A stretch of DNA of 46,710 nucleotides, taken from a virus. The stretch is from positions 1 through 46,710 of IMG/VR virus record IMGVR_UViG_3300036760_000063; one strand, given 5' to 3'. Made by a program: the position numbers and the translations under genes. Below, piece by piece: positions 1-7,471 of this stretch (position 1 is the first letter of the stretch; the number at the start of each line of letters is the position of its first letter). The notes under the pieces were generated by a model. It searched no databases. It had not been told where the DNA came from and worked only from the letters and a program-made list of their open reading frames with translations.

Positions 1-1454
1 TATTCTTTTGATAATCGTATAATTTCTCTTTCAAGATCGGGGAATTTGTTACGGAGAATAATCCCTTTGTATCCTCTAAATTTGTAAAACCCCCGAAAAA
101 GCGGCAAGAGGGTAAGTATCCAACTATTGTGAGTTGGGATGTTTGATTTTGTGACAAGGTAATAATCATCTTCAACTTGAATGCACTTGCCTAATTGATC
201 TTCAACCTTTTCAATCTTCTCAATATAATGAAATGACGATCTATTTGTAGATTCTTTATTAAGACGATTTAGTTTTCTCTCTAATTTAAATACCGGGTAA
301 CTACTTGACCAATTAACTTTATATGCTTGTGCATGATTTTCATTTGGATCTTTATCACTGCCAGCCCAAGCTTTAATAGTAGTTGTTTTAATTCCTAGTG
401 ATGCAGCTAATCTTTCTACTCCTTCAATAAGATTAATATTAGTATTACAAAATTCAACTCCCCCATCATCATTACACGTTCCATCAGTATCCATTAATCC
501 TCTAAGTAATTCAGCTCTTTGCTTCTCAGAGGCTAAGAAGTACTCTTCTGGAATATGCTTATTGCCTAATAAATTTAACTTTTTAAGTTTATCTTTTAAT
601 ACTGGTATCTTATATGCAGCACAATTTTTAATTTTATCACCATCTACTCTACTAGATTCTCTCTCTTCTATATTGAATCCGTTAATTTCAAATTCAAATC
701 TAAAATCAAATATATCTTCATCACCAATTGTAATATCACCATTAGTCGCAGTGCCATCTCCAAGCCAACAACCTAAAACATATGGATGAAGAGTAAATTC
801 TCTTTTTTCTAACTGAATAGGTTCACAAACTTTAATAGCATGATTAGTTCTTCCTCTGCCTGTAAGTTGTGTATTATATAATTCTTTAGTCTTACTTAAT
901 GCTCCATCATATATTGTTCTATTCTGTTCAGCCCTTAATCTATTTCTCTCAGCTAAATCAGTTCTGGGAGCTAATAAAGTTCCATCCTGACAAATATAAG
1001 ATGGAGTTCTTTTAGCTCTACCAGCTCTTCTTTTAGCTCTAGCTTCATTAGTCTTTTTATCCCTATCAGATTCTGTCCATGTATTCCAAATATGATCTCC
1101 ACCGCATTCAATTATCTCACCATTAGAAAATGTTAACTTAAAAAACTCTTTTGAGTTTCCTTCAATTTCAGCTAAAACTAATTTATGCTGACCATCTCTC
1201 CCAATTACATAATCCCCAGGATGAATATCTCCAATTTTTTTATATCCGCCCGGAATACATACATTAGTACAGGTATGAACGTCTTTCCCGCCGTAAGCTG
1301 CTCCACCGTAGAGTGCCTCAAAAATTTCATCGGGAAGAGTTAAGAGTTGTTCCTGAACTGGATGTGGTTTAATATTTTTATCTCTAATAAAATCTTCATA
1401 TAGTCCATTACCTGGGTCAGATGATATTATACCATTAGATATTGAGATACTCAT
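1..1454 (-). CDS. terL: Terminase large subunit (TerL), N-terminal part, with in-frame intein; 3' end cut by window edge
   Basis: ATPase/nuclease motor that packages DNA into the prohead. The frame opens at ATG 1454, directly after the stop of the small ORF at 1456, and stays open to base 1. The first 57 residues end in a Walker A P-loop, GGAAYGGK. The P-loop is interrupted there by a 386-residue intein (126-1283), and the extein resumes with Ser-Trp after the intein's terminal His-Asn. The extein residues after the intein match those at 45812-45936 exactly at protein level, with many synonymous differences. The rest of the protein is at 44413-45936, on the other end of the window, as expected for a circular genome opened inside this gene. 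High confidence in identity; splicing is inferred. Confidence 0.93.
   Translation of the reverse strand, partial: MSISISNGIISSDPGNGLYEDFIRDKNIKPHPVQEQLLTLPDEIFEALYGGAAYGGKDVHTCTNVCIPGGYKKIGDIHPGDYVIGRDGQHKLVLAEIEGNSKEFFKLTFSNGEIIECGGDHIWNTWTESDRDKKTNEARAKRRAGRAKRTPSYICQDGTLLAPRTDLAERNRLRAEQNRTIYDGALSKTKELYNTQLTGRGRTNHAIKVCEPIQLEKREFTLHPYVLGCWLGDGTATNGDITIGDEDIFDFRFEFEINGFNIEERESSRVDGDKIKNCAAYKIPVLKDKLKKLNLLGNKHIPEEYFLASEKQRAELLRGLMDTDGTCNDDGGVEFCNTNINLIEGVERLAASLGIKTTTIKAWAGSDKDPNENHAQAYKVNWSSSYPVFKLERKLNRLNKESTNRSSFHYIEKIEKVEDQLGKCIQVEDDYYLVTKSNIPTHNSWILTLLPLFRGFYKFRGYKGIILRNKFPDLEREIIRLSKE
126..1283 (-). other. Class-3-type intein with LAGLIDADG endonuclease, inserted in the TerL P-loop (complete allele)
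   Basis: Insertion of 386 codons between P-loop Lys57 and the following Ser. The C-end reads IPTHN then Ser, a canonical splice junction. Two LAGLIDADG-type motifs are visible (YVLGCWLGDG near 770-800; RGLMDTDG near 486-510), so it carries a homing-endonuclease domain. The first residue by alignment to the insertion point is Asp (KDVHTC), not Cys or Ser. A Trp two residues after the block-B His (DHIW), a Cys at the block-F position (GKCIQVE) and a Thr before the terminal His-Asn (PTHN) form the W-C-T triad known for class 3 inteins, which splice without a position-1 nucleophile. Class assignment is inferred from motifs. Confidence 0.85.
794..920. repeat. Terminal overlap, left copy (127 bp, identical to 46584-46710)
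   Basis: Exact 127-bp identity; the base just outside differs (793 G against 46583 A). The length equals a common assembler k-mer size, so it looks like the closing overlap of a circular assembly. Confidence 0.9.
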
Positions 1455-1455
1455 C

Positions 1456-1656
1456 TTAACTTACTTCGTTTGCTATTGTTATTTGTTTTAGAATGGGAAG
1501 TCTACATTTCATACAAATAATTAATTCGTGCCCACCATTTTTATTGTTATTACCGACTCCTAACGGCTCTGCACATTTGCAGATTGTTAACGGCCGTTGT
1601 GAATTAAATCTTCTACTAATACTTGCAAGGAATGCAAGAGATGGTCTAGTCACCAC
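1456..1656 (-). CDS. Small Cys-motif (zinc-ribbon-like) protein
   Basis: A 66-residue ORF starting at GTG, overlapping the end of the preceding gene by 11 bases and ending 1 base before the TerL ATG. Two Cys pairs are visible, CKC and CMKC, about 24 residues apart, which could hold one zinc ion. The position between a secreted virion-type protein and TerL in the same direction suggests it is co-translated with TerL. No family recognised. A TerS role would be speculative, since it lacks an obvious helical DNA-binding segment. Confidence 0.5.
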   Translation of the reverse strand: MVTRPSLAFLASISRRFNSQRPLTICKCAEPLGVGNNNKNGGHELIICMKCRLPILKQITIANEVS

Positions 1657-2017
1657 TAATCCTAATATTCTTAGGAGGTGAAGGAATAACTACAAATGCG
1701 AATGAGAATGAGGTCGATTTGATACTTTCGCCGACTATGTTAGCGGCAGTAATTGTTAATGTATGATTTCCAGGAGTAAAAGCAGGATAATTAACTGAGC
1801 AAACAAATGGTCCGGGAATTGCAATCACGCATGATACTGAATTTAAAGTTATTCCAACTACTGATATGTCAGGATAATATTTATAAACATAACCATTAGC
1901 AGTTGCTAAATCTGGAGCGTCCTGATCCCAAGTTAATTTACTAGTATTATTTGCCTGAGCTTCCACTATGCGGAAGAAAAGAAGAACTAATATTAACGAA
2001 ATTAAAATCTGTCTCAT
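1646..2017 (-). CDS. Secreted or virion-associated protein with Ig/FN3-like fold
   Basis: 123 residues. ATG 2017 is chosen over an upstream start at 2083 because the upstream start lies inside the previous gene, while the chosen one follows that gene's stop by 10 bases. Residues 1-20 form a typical signal peptide or membrane anchor (RQILISLILVLLFFRIVEA). The remainder is beta-rich, with a FN3-like ending (GNHTLTITAANIVGES, then Pro-rich). Phages use such domains for adhesion to cell-surface polymers. Function inferred from fold resemblance only. Confidence 0.6.
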   Translation of the reverse strand: MRQILISLILVLLFFRIVEAQANNTSKLTWDQDAPDLATANGYVYKYYPDISVVGITLNSVSCVIAIPGPFVCSVNYPAFTPGNHTLTITAANIVGESIKSTSFSFAFVVIPSPPKNIRISGD

Positions 2018-2027
2018 GTTTTTCTTT

Positions 2028-2234
2028 CTACAATTGTGAATCTTCACGTTTTGCATCTTGATAACCAAGTAATCTTGATACATCTTTTACTAAAGTAATT
2101 AACATTCCATCATGCTTATCTAATCGTTTACCAAATTCAGCTATTTCTTTTCTAGTATAATAAGCTAAAGCAGATACTAACAAGCCAATAACCGCTAAAA
2201 TAATCTGGCCTAAGTCAATTTTAGACTGAAACAT
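2028..2234 (-). CDS. Small membrane protein, holin- or lysis-accessory-like
   Basis: 68 residues: one hydrophobic segment at about 8-26 (LGQIILAVIGLLVSALAYY), then a charged, heptad-like helix. A single transmembrane segment plus coiled tail resembles small phage lysis or haemolysin XhlA-like proteins. It sits within the late unit among lysis- and fibre-type genes, downstream of the repeat element at 2233-2340. No definite family can be named. Confidence 0.6.
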   Translation of the reverse strand: MFQSKIDLGQIILAVIGLLVSALAYYTRKEIAEFGKRLDKHDGMLITLVKDVSRLLGYQDAKREDSQL

Positions 2235-2340
2235 CAGCTTCGCTGACTGAATTGACTGAGAGTTGACTGTGTCCGTCTCTGTCTCCGTCTCTGTGAATCA
2301 CTGTCTCTGTCTCCAGCTTCGCTGCGTCTCTGTGTAGGTG
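2233..2340 (-). repeat. T-poor hexanucleotide repeat element with mini-hairpins, upstream of the 2028-2234 gene
   Basis: Read on the minus strand (the transcribed sense) this 108-base spacer consists of GAGACA/GACGGA-type hexamers, contains the 14-mer ACAGTGATTCACAG (2291-2304) and two copies of CAGCGAAGCTG (2235-2245 and 2314-2324). The same parts occur at 5438-5472, 8341-8423, 8512-8604 and 9330-9395, always in the sense orientation just before a start codon. Confidence 0.85.
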
Positions 2341-2343
2341 AGC

Positions 2344-3435
2344 TTAATATCCTATTGCAAAACAACGAATAACATCATTTGCTACCCATACACCGTTAAG
2401 AACTACTGTTGTAGTGGTTGGAACGGCTTGTACAGGATTAGCAGTAACTGTATTTGTGCAACCCATACTAGGAACAGCAGAGAATGTACCATTAAATGCA
2501 ACGGTTCCAGTGATACCAGGAGTTGCAGCAATAGTTACATTGAATGAACTAGCTGAGCCAGCAATAGATGGCGTAGACGTAGAAAAGCCAGATGTAATTG
2601 TAGCTCCAGTGCCAAGAAGAACAACCCTAGCCGCTCGCTGAAGATTACCAGAATAATTCATATTATTTAATAATGTTAATGTACCAGAAGATGAAATAGT
2701 AGCCGGATATGTAGCTGCAGCACCATTTAATGAATATCCAAGCTTCCATGTTCCAGTTGGTGTGGCGGCCGTTGCCGGAAGATTTTCAGTAAAAAAATCT
2801 ACTGTTTGCGAAGCTGCTGTGTCCCAAGCCGTCCCACGTAGTCTATTTCTTGGTGACATCTGAACAGTAACAGCGCCGGTTGAAGCTGTACTATTAGCAG
2901 TAACAATACCATCTGTTGAAGTTACAACAATTCCAGCGTTATTAAATGTACTTGGTGCAGATGCTGTAAGACTTGTAATACTTGGAGTAGCTGAATATGC
3001 AGCAGGAGTTCCTGAAGTTAATACTTGACCGGCAGCTACATTAGCAATTGCTGTAATAGCCCCAGTAGTTGTGGTAACATTCATTAAACCAGTAGATAAT
3101 GAACTTAATGCTTGCTCTGCCGATAATCCAGAATTAGCAGTTTGTGTAATATAGGTTGCATTATTAGGAGCAAATCCAACACCGCTAGCACCATCAGTAA
3201 CAATTAGATATCCATTTGCATCTGTACGAATTCTTGCATTATTGAATACAGTTGGCTGTGAAAGCGGCAGCGTTGATTCGAGTGAAGAAACTAAGATATA
3301 ATTATTGGCATCTGTTAATATTCTTAATGTTGATGGAGTTCCTGTTCCTTGAGCCGTTAACACCACTGACAAACTAACTAATAGAATAGAGAGTTTTAAT
3401 CTCCGACTCAATATCAGTGATTGAATGCAAATCAT
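2344..3435 (-). CDS. Tail-fibre/spike-like virion protein with N-terminal hydrophobic leader
   Basis: About 363 residues, rich in Thr, Ala, Ser, Gly and Asn, with low Cys, typical of trimeric phage fibres. A hydrophobic stretch (LSILLVSLSVVLTA) near the N-terminus could be a signal peptide, unusual for a virion fibre. Two N-terminal short repeats share the pattern R-I-x-T-D-A-N-x-Y-[IL]-[IL]-V. Start is ambiguous: GTG 3447 or ATG 3435; I chose ATG. The preceding gene ends at 3452. Possible roles are receptor binding or an outer-membrane-exported adhesin. Confidence 0.65.
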   Translation of the reverse strand: MICIQSLILSRRLKLSILLVSLSVVLTAQGTGTPSTLRILTDANNYILVSSLESTLPLSQPTVFNNARIRTDANGYLIVTDGASGVGFAPNNATYITQTANSGLSAEQALSSLSTGLMNVTTTTGAITAIANVAAGQVLTSGTPAAYSATPSITSLTASAPSTFNNAGIVVTSTDGIVTANSTASTGAVTVQMSPRNRLRGTAWDTAASQTVDFFTENLPATAATPTGTWKLGYSLNGAAATYPATISSSGTLTLLNNMNYSGNLQRAARVVLLGTGATITSGFSTSTPSIAGSASSFNVTIAATPGITGTVAFNGTFSAVPSMGCTNTVTANPVQAVPTTTTVVLNGVWVANDVIRCFAIGY

Positions 3436-3451
3436 TTTCTGTCCCACTCTC

Positions 3452-3814
3452 TCACAGATGAGTCATTGCGAACTTCGATATATGATATGTTGAATGAATT
3501 GACATTAAACTACTAGTCACTGGAGTAAGAAACCCAAGAATAAAACTTCTAAGCCATTGATCGGTATTGTTTAATAAATAAATTACATTTGAATCTGAGT
3601 CAAAAGTTAGAATTTTAATTTTCCAGGTTCGACCATCAACAAATTCAATTTTAAATATATTATTATTAAAACTTATTTTTATTAGGGCGGACTGACCGTG
3701 AAGTGCAACTATTTGCTGGATAAAAGTATTTATAGCTGAATTAATCATCGGAGGCTTAGTTTCAGTTTCAAATTCGATTGACCAATTAAAATCTGCTATT
3801 GTTAATGTAAACAC
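3452..3814 (-). CDS. Hypothetical late protein
   Basis: 120 residues, no recognised family. Beta-strand-rich pattern with alternating hydrophobic residues in the first 80 positions (for example IKISFNNNIFKIEFVDG), then a hydrophobic helix. Its ATG overlaps the stop of the upstream gene at 3814, so translation is probably coupled. Likely a minor virion or tail component given its neighbours. Confidence 0.6.
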   Translation of the reverse strand: MFTLTIADFNWSIEFETETKPPMINSAINTFIQQIVALHGQSALIKISFNNNIFKIEFVDGRTWKIKILTFDSDSNVIYLLNNTDQWLRSFILGFLTPVTSSLMSIHSTYHISKFAMTHL

Positions 3815-4158
3815 TATCTTGCCCCGGAATAACTTACACTAACAGAACCTCCGCCTGTAATATCAGTAGAAACTCTAACGCGAATAAAATTAAATGTACC
3901 TTCAAAATTAACAACTATATCGGCAGCATCAAGAACTGTAATAGGACCGCCGCCAATTTGTCCCCATGTCCCAGCATAATCGTATTCATCAGCAGCTTCT
4001 GGTTGAACGGCTCCAGTTGATACTGTAGCAATACCTTTAATTGTTAATCGATGATGTCTAAAGCTGGGAGGGATAGCTAAAACATTTCCATTGCCTGTAG
4101 TTGCAGCAGTTTGTAAATCATATGGAACTCCTGTCATAGCAGCAGCTGGAGTTGTCAT
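3814..4158 (-). CDS. Small virion structural protein
   Basis: 114 residues, Gly/Ala/Thr-rich with beta-strand periodicity (FNFIRVRVSTDITGGGSVSVSYSG at the end is a beta hairpin). This composition is shared with the small beta-sheet proteins at 29763-30440, 35015-35377 and 37917-38234, which are probably capsid- or tail-decorating proteins. Start and stop overlap the adjacent genes by one base. Function inferred from composition and context. Confidence 0.65.
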   Translation of the reverse strand: MTTPAAAMTGVPYDLQTAATTGNGNVLAIPPSFRHHRLTIKGIATVSTGAVQPEAADEYDYAGTWGQIGGGPITVLDAADIVVNFEGTFNFIRVRVSTDITGGGSVSVSYSGAR

Positions 4159-4358
4159 TATTTAATTATTCCATTAATTGCTGAGTTAGTGAACCAAATT
4201 CTATTAATAATATTAATTGTACCAACTAACATTATTGTAGTACGATCATCCAAATGAAGTGGTTTCAATGCATCTACATTTCCAGTAGCCAATGTATAAG
4301 CTACTGAAATGAGATTAAGCCAGAAAGTTTTACTCTGAAGAAGAGTTTTAAATTGCAT
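4158..4358 (-). CDS. Holin-like small membrane protein
   Basis: 66 residues. The N-terminal pattern LLQSKTFWLNLISVAYTL (lysine-flanked helix then hydrophobic segment) is common in small phage holin-like proteins. A second hydrophobic segment lies at about 40-55. It follows the glycosidase-like gene at 4386-5432, fitting a lysis pair. The ATG is preceded by a degenerate copy of the dispersed element (4360-4385). Confidence 0.6.
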   Translation of the reverse strand: MQFKTLLQSKTFWLNLISVAYTLATGNVDALKPLHLDDRTTIMLVGTINIINRIWFTNSAINGIIK

Positions 4359-4385
4359 CTCTCAGCTCCGCTGAAGATTGTCAGA

Positions 4386-5432
4386 CTATCGTTCTAAAAG
4401 ATAAAAATTCTTATTATTCTCTACAATATGCCAGCCGTTAACAGCCTGTCGAGGATTGTTAGCTGCAGCTCGCACAAGAACAACATAAGCTTTATTATCA
4501 ATAATTGAAGCAAACGATCTTAATGCTACTGAATCATCATGATACATTGGAAAATCACTAAATCCACCACGACTATATAAACCTGATGGAACAAATGCAG
4601 GAATTTGCTTTGCTGCGCTCAATAATGACTCTACACATTTTAATTCATCACCTGTTGGAATCTCTGCATATTTGAGAGACTCTGAATGTGCATTAACTCC
4701 AGCACAAAGAATAGCGGAAACAAATCCACAATCAGAGAAATCTTCCTCATCGTAACTGGCAAGGTCTGGTCGATTAGTTTCATTGTTTGTGCATGGAACA
4801 TTGTATATTTCCTGAAACTCTCTAGCACTCTTAGCTTTTCTAGGCCACTCACTATTGCGACCTAGATGGAATGTCATATAATCCCAAGGTGGAGTTACTG
4901 GGTCGGAATCTCCACCGTTAGAACCGTGAGAGCATATGATACTGGCCGGACGGCTAAATGAATTAGTGTTAATGCTATTTACAGATACATCATTCTCATT
5001 AACAAGTTCTAAGAAGACATTATCATGTAATCGTAAAGCTGGGACAATTCGATTGTAGAAGTTAATCTGCTCGTGCTCGTTATCGAATGTCTGCCTAGCG
5101 GCAGCAAAGATTACTACTTCGCAGTAAAGATTGTAAGATTGAAGAAGATCAAGAAACTTGTGAACATCTTCTAGTGTGTAGAAGCTAGGATCTAAATTTA
5201 TCCAACTTTTTATAGAGAAGAATACCCGTAATGTATTGCCACGCTGAGATGACCAGTTAAGAAATGGAATAATATCTTGGCCGGAGAGATAATTCTTAAA
5301 GAGCTTGAAGGCTGTTATGTTTAATTGCTGAAAAGGTTTATTATCAGATGTCCTAAAAGTCTTTCCATCAACGTGAAGTTTTTTAAGTTTAACTTCATCA
5401 TCTAAGAGGAGAAGCTTAGTTGAAGATAGCAT
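4386..5432 (-). CDS. TIM-barrel glycoside-hydrolase-like enzyme (GH5/cellulase-like superfamily)
   Basis: 348 residues. The fold pattern is that of a clan-A glycosidase: FLNWSSQRGNTLRVFFS early, then a strand ending in LELVNEND, where Asn145-Glu146 matches the conserved N-E acid/base pair. The candidate nucleophile Glu near the C-terminal third cannot be assigned with certainty. Probably degrades host surface polysaccharide or peptidoglycan, either as a virion depolymerase or an endolysin-type enzyme; the adjacent holin-like gene favours lysis. No signal peptide. Start at ATG 5432, right after a dispersed repeat element. Confidence 0.65.
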   Translation of the reverse strand: MLSSTKLLLLDDEVKLKKLHVDGKTFRTSDNKPFQQLNITAFKLFKNYLSGQDIIPFLNWSSQRGNTLRVFFSIKSWINLDPSFYTLEDVHKFLDLLQSYNLYCEVVIFAAARQTFDNEHEQINFYNRIVPALRLHDNVFLELVNENDVSVNSINTNSFSRPASIICSHGSNGGDSDPVTPPWDYMTFHLGRNSEWPRKAKSAREFQEIYNVPCTNNETNRPDLASYDEEDFSDCGFVSAILCAGVNAHSESLKYAEIPTGDELKCVESLLSAAKQIPAFVPSGLYSRGGFSDFPMYHDDSVALRSFASIIDNKAYVVLVRAAANNPRQAVNGWHIVENNKNFYLLER

Positions 5433-5437
5433 CTGTT

Positions 5438-5488
5438 CAGCTTCGCTGACTGAATCGACTGTGAATCACTGTGAACGTGACAGGCATG
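5438..5488 (-). repeat. Dispersed element copy upstream of the glycosidase-like gene
   Basis: On the minus strand this spacer carries the 14-mer ACAGTGATTCACAG (5459-5472) followed by CAGCGAAGCTG (5438-5448) and then the ATG at 5432. Same parts, order and orientation as in the plus-strand copies near 8341-8604. Confidence 0.85.
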
Positions 5489-5737
5489 TTAAAGAAGAAC
5501 TCTTAAATATGCTCTTCCATTAAATGAGGGATCGCCTGAACCGTCGTACAATAATCCTTTAGAAGTCAAAAGAGCTTCTTCCCAAACTCCTATCATAATA
5601 GCTTCTTGAGATACTCCACTAGGACCTATTCCAAAATACTTTCCATTAGCTAACTGAATAGCTATTCGTCCATTAGGTCTGTTAATCTGTGTAACAGCTT
5701 GGAATACTTCTATTGTCGTCTGTCCAAGATATTTCAT
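5489..5737 (-). CDS. Small hypothetical late protein
   Basis: 82 residues with beta-strand patterning (NGRIAIQLANGKYFGIGPSG). No family recognised. Its ATG overlaps the stop of the upstream 174-residue reading frame (TAATG), suggesting translational coupling, and a 56-base spacer with repeat sequence separates it from the glycosidase gene. Confidence 0.65.
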   Translation of the reverse strand: MKYLGQTTIEVFQAVTQINRPNGRIAIQLANGKYFGIGPSGVSQEAIMIGVWEEALLTSKGLLYDGSGDPSFNGRAYLRVLL

Positions 5738-6222
5738 TATTGAACTTCTACGATTTCGTAATCGCTAATAGTCTTCTGCTGAGGAGTGTAGAAATGAAAA
5801 TGAACTTCTCGCTCACTATCGTTACCTCGATTAGCAATACGTTCTTTACGAATAGACTCTACAATCTTTCCAGCCGCACTGACTACAGATGGAAGTCTAT
5901 CAGCACGAATATCATCTAGTTTTGTTGCTAGGAGACTAACAGAATTATTTAATAATTCTAATGCTTGATCATGAGCAAGGCTAAGTTTAATCTGACTTTC
6001 ATTATTTTCTAGAATCGTGTCGAGAGTCGTATGAGGTTCTCTAAGGGAAATATCTGCTGAATTAGATACTATTTTTATCTCTTCTTCTTTCTTTCTCCCT
6101 ATTCCGAATAAACTCATAGCTCCACTTTGCGGACCGCTTCGAGGAGAAGAAGATTTAATTTTATTTATAAGATTCATTGGAGAATCCAATCTTCTTAATG
6201 CGTCTTTGTCATTGATAATCAT
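5737..6222 (-). CDS. First gene of the late unit; possible small terminase-like protein
   Basis: 161 residues from ATG 6222. A longer frame to 6261 is open, but the promoter at 6260-6289 would start RNA near 6253, so the internal ATG is preferred; it has an AAGAG ribosome site. The C-terminal half has a helical pattern (LPSVVSAAGKIVESIRKERI) followed by VHFHFYTPQQ. A P/Q-rich linker precedes it. Being first in the unit that later encodes TerL, it could be a TerS-like DNA-recognition or regulatory protein; this is inference with no decisive motif. Confidence 0.6.
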   Translation of the reverse strand: MIINDKDALRRLDSPMNLINKIKSSSPRSGPQSGAMSLFGIGRKKEEEIKIVSNSADISLREPHTTLDTILENNESQIKLSLAHDQALELLNNSVSLLATKLDDIRADRLPSVVSAAGKIVESIRKERIANRGNDSEREVHFHFYTPQQKTISDYEIVEVQ

Positions 6223-6259
6223 TGTATATTCTCTTTTCTTACACGACGCCTCATCGCAC

Positions 6260-6289
6260 ATCGTATCATGAAGTTAGTGAGGTTGTCAA
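6260..6289 (-). promoter_or_regulatory. Sigma70-type promoter for the leftward late unit
   Basis: On the minus strand TTGACA (6284-6289), an 18-base spacer and TACGAT (6260-6265), preceded by TG in extended -10 position. Transcription would begin near 6253, about 30 bases before the ATG at 6222. No other unit-opening promoter of this quality lies upstream of the late genes. Confidence 0.75.
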
Positions 6290-6379
6290 GCGCTTTTCGT
6301 TAGTAAATTTGCATGTTCAGCTTCAGGTGAACGTTTCAGATAGTTTATTATTTTTTATTTTTATTTTTTCTTTGTTAAC

Positions 6380-6481
6380 ATTCTTCGTTAGCGCATGTCT
6401 AATATTATTTTATATTAACGCATATCTAATATTATTTTATATTAGCGCATATCTAACATTCTTCGTTAGCGCATGTTTGAC
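6380..6481 (+). repeat. Four tandem 24-27 bp repeats (A-B-B-A), operator-like
   Basis: Four adjacent units at 6380-6403 (24), 6404-6430 (27), 6431-6457 (27) and 6458-6481 (24). Each contains TTAG-N7-CTAA or a near match (core TTAGCGCATATCTAA), an inverted 4-base half-site pair. The outer two begin ATTCTTCG and the inner two ATTATTTTATA. They lie about 100 bases upstream of the late promoter and in front of the small zinc-finger gene, so they may bind a dimeric regulator. The rest of the 6223-6627 spacer holds AT-rich sequence and a CCACC...GGTGG dyad near 6505. Confidence 0.8.
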
Positions 6482-6555
6482 GGTCCGGACTGTAAGCACT
6501 AAACCACCCACAATCTATGGTGGCTCATGGGAGTATGGTCACTACATTTTGTGGG

Positions 6556-6585
6556 TTGACAGACCTAGGCAGGATATGAGAGAAT
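6556..6585 (+). promoter_or_regulatory. Possible promoter for the small zinc-finger gene
   Basis: TTGACA (6556-6561), 18-base spacer, GAGAAT (6580-6585, 4 of 6 consensus). The predicted start near 6592 leaves about 35 bases of leader before ATG 6628. The -10 is weak, so this may need activation. Confidence 0.4.
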
Positions 6586-6627
6586 CTAACCACGCTCAAT
6601 TACTGAGCTGTGTTAGGAGATGATAAA

Positions 6628-6867
6628 ATGTATGAATGTGCTATCTGTCAAGGTCTGAATCACGCCAGCCGACATCACTGTCAGAGTTGCGGAACTATCC
6701 CATCTCACTATTCAATCCTTGGTGTTCCCTGCAAGCTTGTAGAGACTGCGGGCCGCTCACAGTTCATCCCAGTTATATCAGCTTATGGAGTGTTACGGAT
6801 TAGAGAGAATCTAACTCAGCGAACCAACCTGAAGACGGTTGCTCTTGATTATTATGGAGAGGAATAA
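6628..6867 (+). CDS. RanBP2-type zinc-finger small protein
   Basis: 79 residues. ATG 6628 is chosen because TTAGGAGATG lies just upstream; an in-frame GTG at 6610 would put the Shine-Dalgarno sequence inside the gene. The N-terminus has CAIC and CQSC ten residues apart, exactly CX2CX10CX2C, the RanBP2-type zinc-finger spacing. The tail is unassigned. It is the only rightward gene in the control region and is separated from the convergent gene by a hairpin terminator. It may bind single-stranded nucleic acid or a host protein; function unknown. Confidence 0.75.
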   Translation: MYECAICQGLNHASRHHCQSCGTIPSHYSILGVPCKLVETAGRSQFIPVISAYGVLRIRENLTQRTNLKTVALDYYGEE

Positions 6868-6888
6868 TGATTGATTGAATTGTGTAGG

Positions 6889-6944
6889 CAAAAAAATAGC
6901 CTCTCGCTCGCTTCGCTCGCTCGAAGCATAAACGAGAGGCTATT
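6889..6944 (-). terminator. Intrinsic terminator between convergent genes
   Basis: Perfect 12-base inverted repeat AATAGCCTCTCG (6895-6906) and CGAGAGGCTATT (6933-6944) with a 26-base loop. On the minus strand the stem is followed by a T-run (plus-strand A-run at 6890-6896), so it is a classical terminator for the leftward gene and may also slow rightward transcription. Confidence 0.85.
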
Positions 6945-6959
6945 CTAGTAGTGAGTCTC

Positions 6960-7427
6960 TTACTTCTTTACCTGAGCCGCTACGATTCCCGGCTTGATGA
7001 GATCAACGGCTTCTTCGATTGAGATGCCAGTGGCTGAAGCATAATTTCTTATGATGCCACGGAATTGTTTCTTGACTTCATCACTCCAATCAAACTCCAG
7101 GAATTCGGCGACAGGGTCAGATGCCTCAGTGTAGAGCACTTCATTGTCGCCGAGAATCAGACGCCGGACGATGTCTTTCTCGTCCGTGACTTTGCGTAGG
7201 TCCATGAATTCTGATAGTGTGACAGGCAATGTCTCAGGCTTTGAATCGTCCCAATTTTCGTACTGAATCTCCTGCGGATTTCGCCCGCGGGTCATTCCCA
7301 AAAAAGAACGGAGACCTTTGCCAGTCTTGTCTTTGTTTAGCTCAAGTTCGCGCACAGCCATCTCCACATTGCGAGCCTTGATTGCGGCCTCTTTTGCCTC
7401 GGCGGCGGTTTCGGCGTTTGCAGTCAT
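6960..7427 (-). CDS. Hypothetical protein in a GC-rich stand-alone transcription unit
   Basis: 155 residues from ATG 7427, with AAGGGG upstream. No family recognised. The N-terminal 25 residues are Ala/Glu/Lys-rich, then a basic loop, an acidic middle and a helical C-terminus (GISIEEAVDLIKPG). Base composition and codon use (many G/C-ending codons) differ strongly from the AT-rich neighbours, suggesting separate origin. It has its own strong promoter and terminator, so it is probably abundant and early; next to the likely origin it could act in replication or host takeover. That role is inference. Confidence 0.8.
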   Translation of the reverse strand: MTANAETAAEAKEAAIKARNVEMAVRELELNKDKTGKGLRSFLGMTRGRNPQEIQYENWDDSKPETLPVTLSEFMDLRKVTDEKDIVRRLILGDNEVLYTEASDPVAEFLEFDWSDEVKKQFRGIIRNYASATGISIEEAVDLIKPGIVAAQVKK

Positions 7428-7439
7428 CTTTTCTACCCC

Positions 7440-7471
7440 TTGGTTTTGTCAGCGTAACTGCCGACAAAAGA
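7440..7471 (-). promoter_or_regulatory. Dyad in the 5' leader of the GC-rich gene, operator or RNA hairpin
   Basis: TTTTGTC and GACAAAA arms, with partly complementary AG/CT inner bases, lie immediately downstream of the -10 element, so they span the transcription start. This fits a repressor operator or an attenuating hairpin. Only one copy seen. Confidence 0.5.

Noticed and set aside
1-1454. True tandem duplication of TerL at the two ends
   Set aside because: Left has only the N-part plus intein and right only the C-part plus half intein; the exact 127-bp end overlap fits a circular map better.
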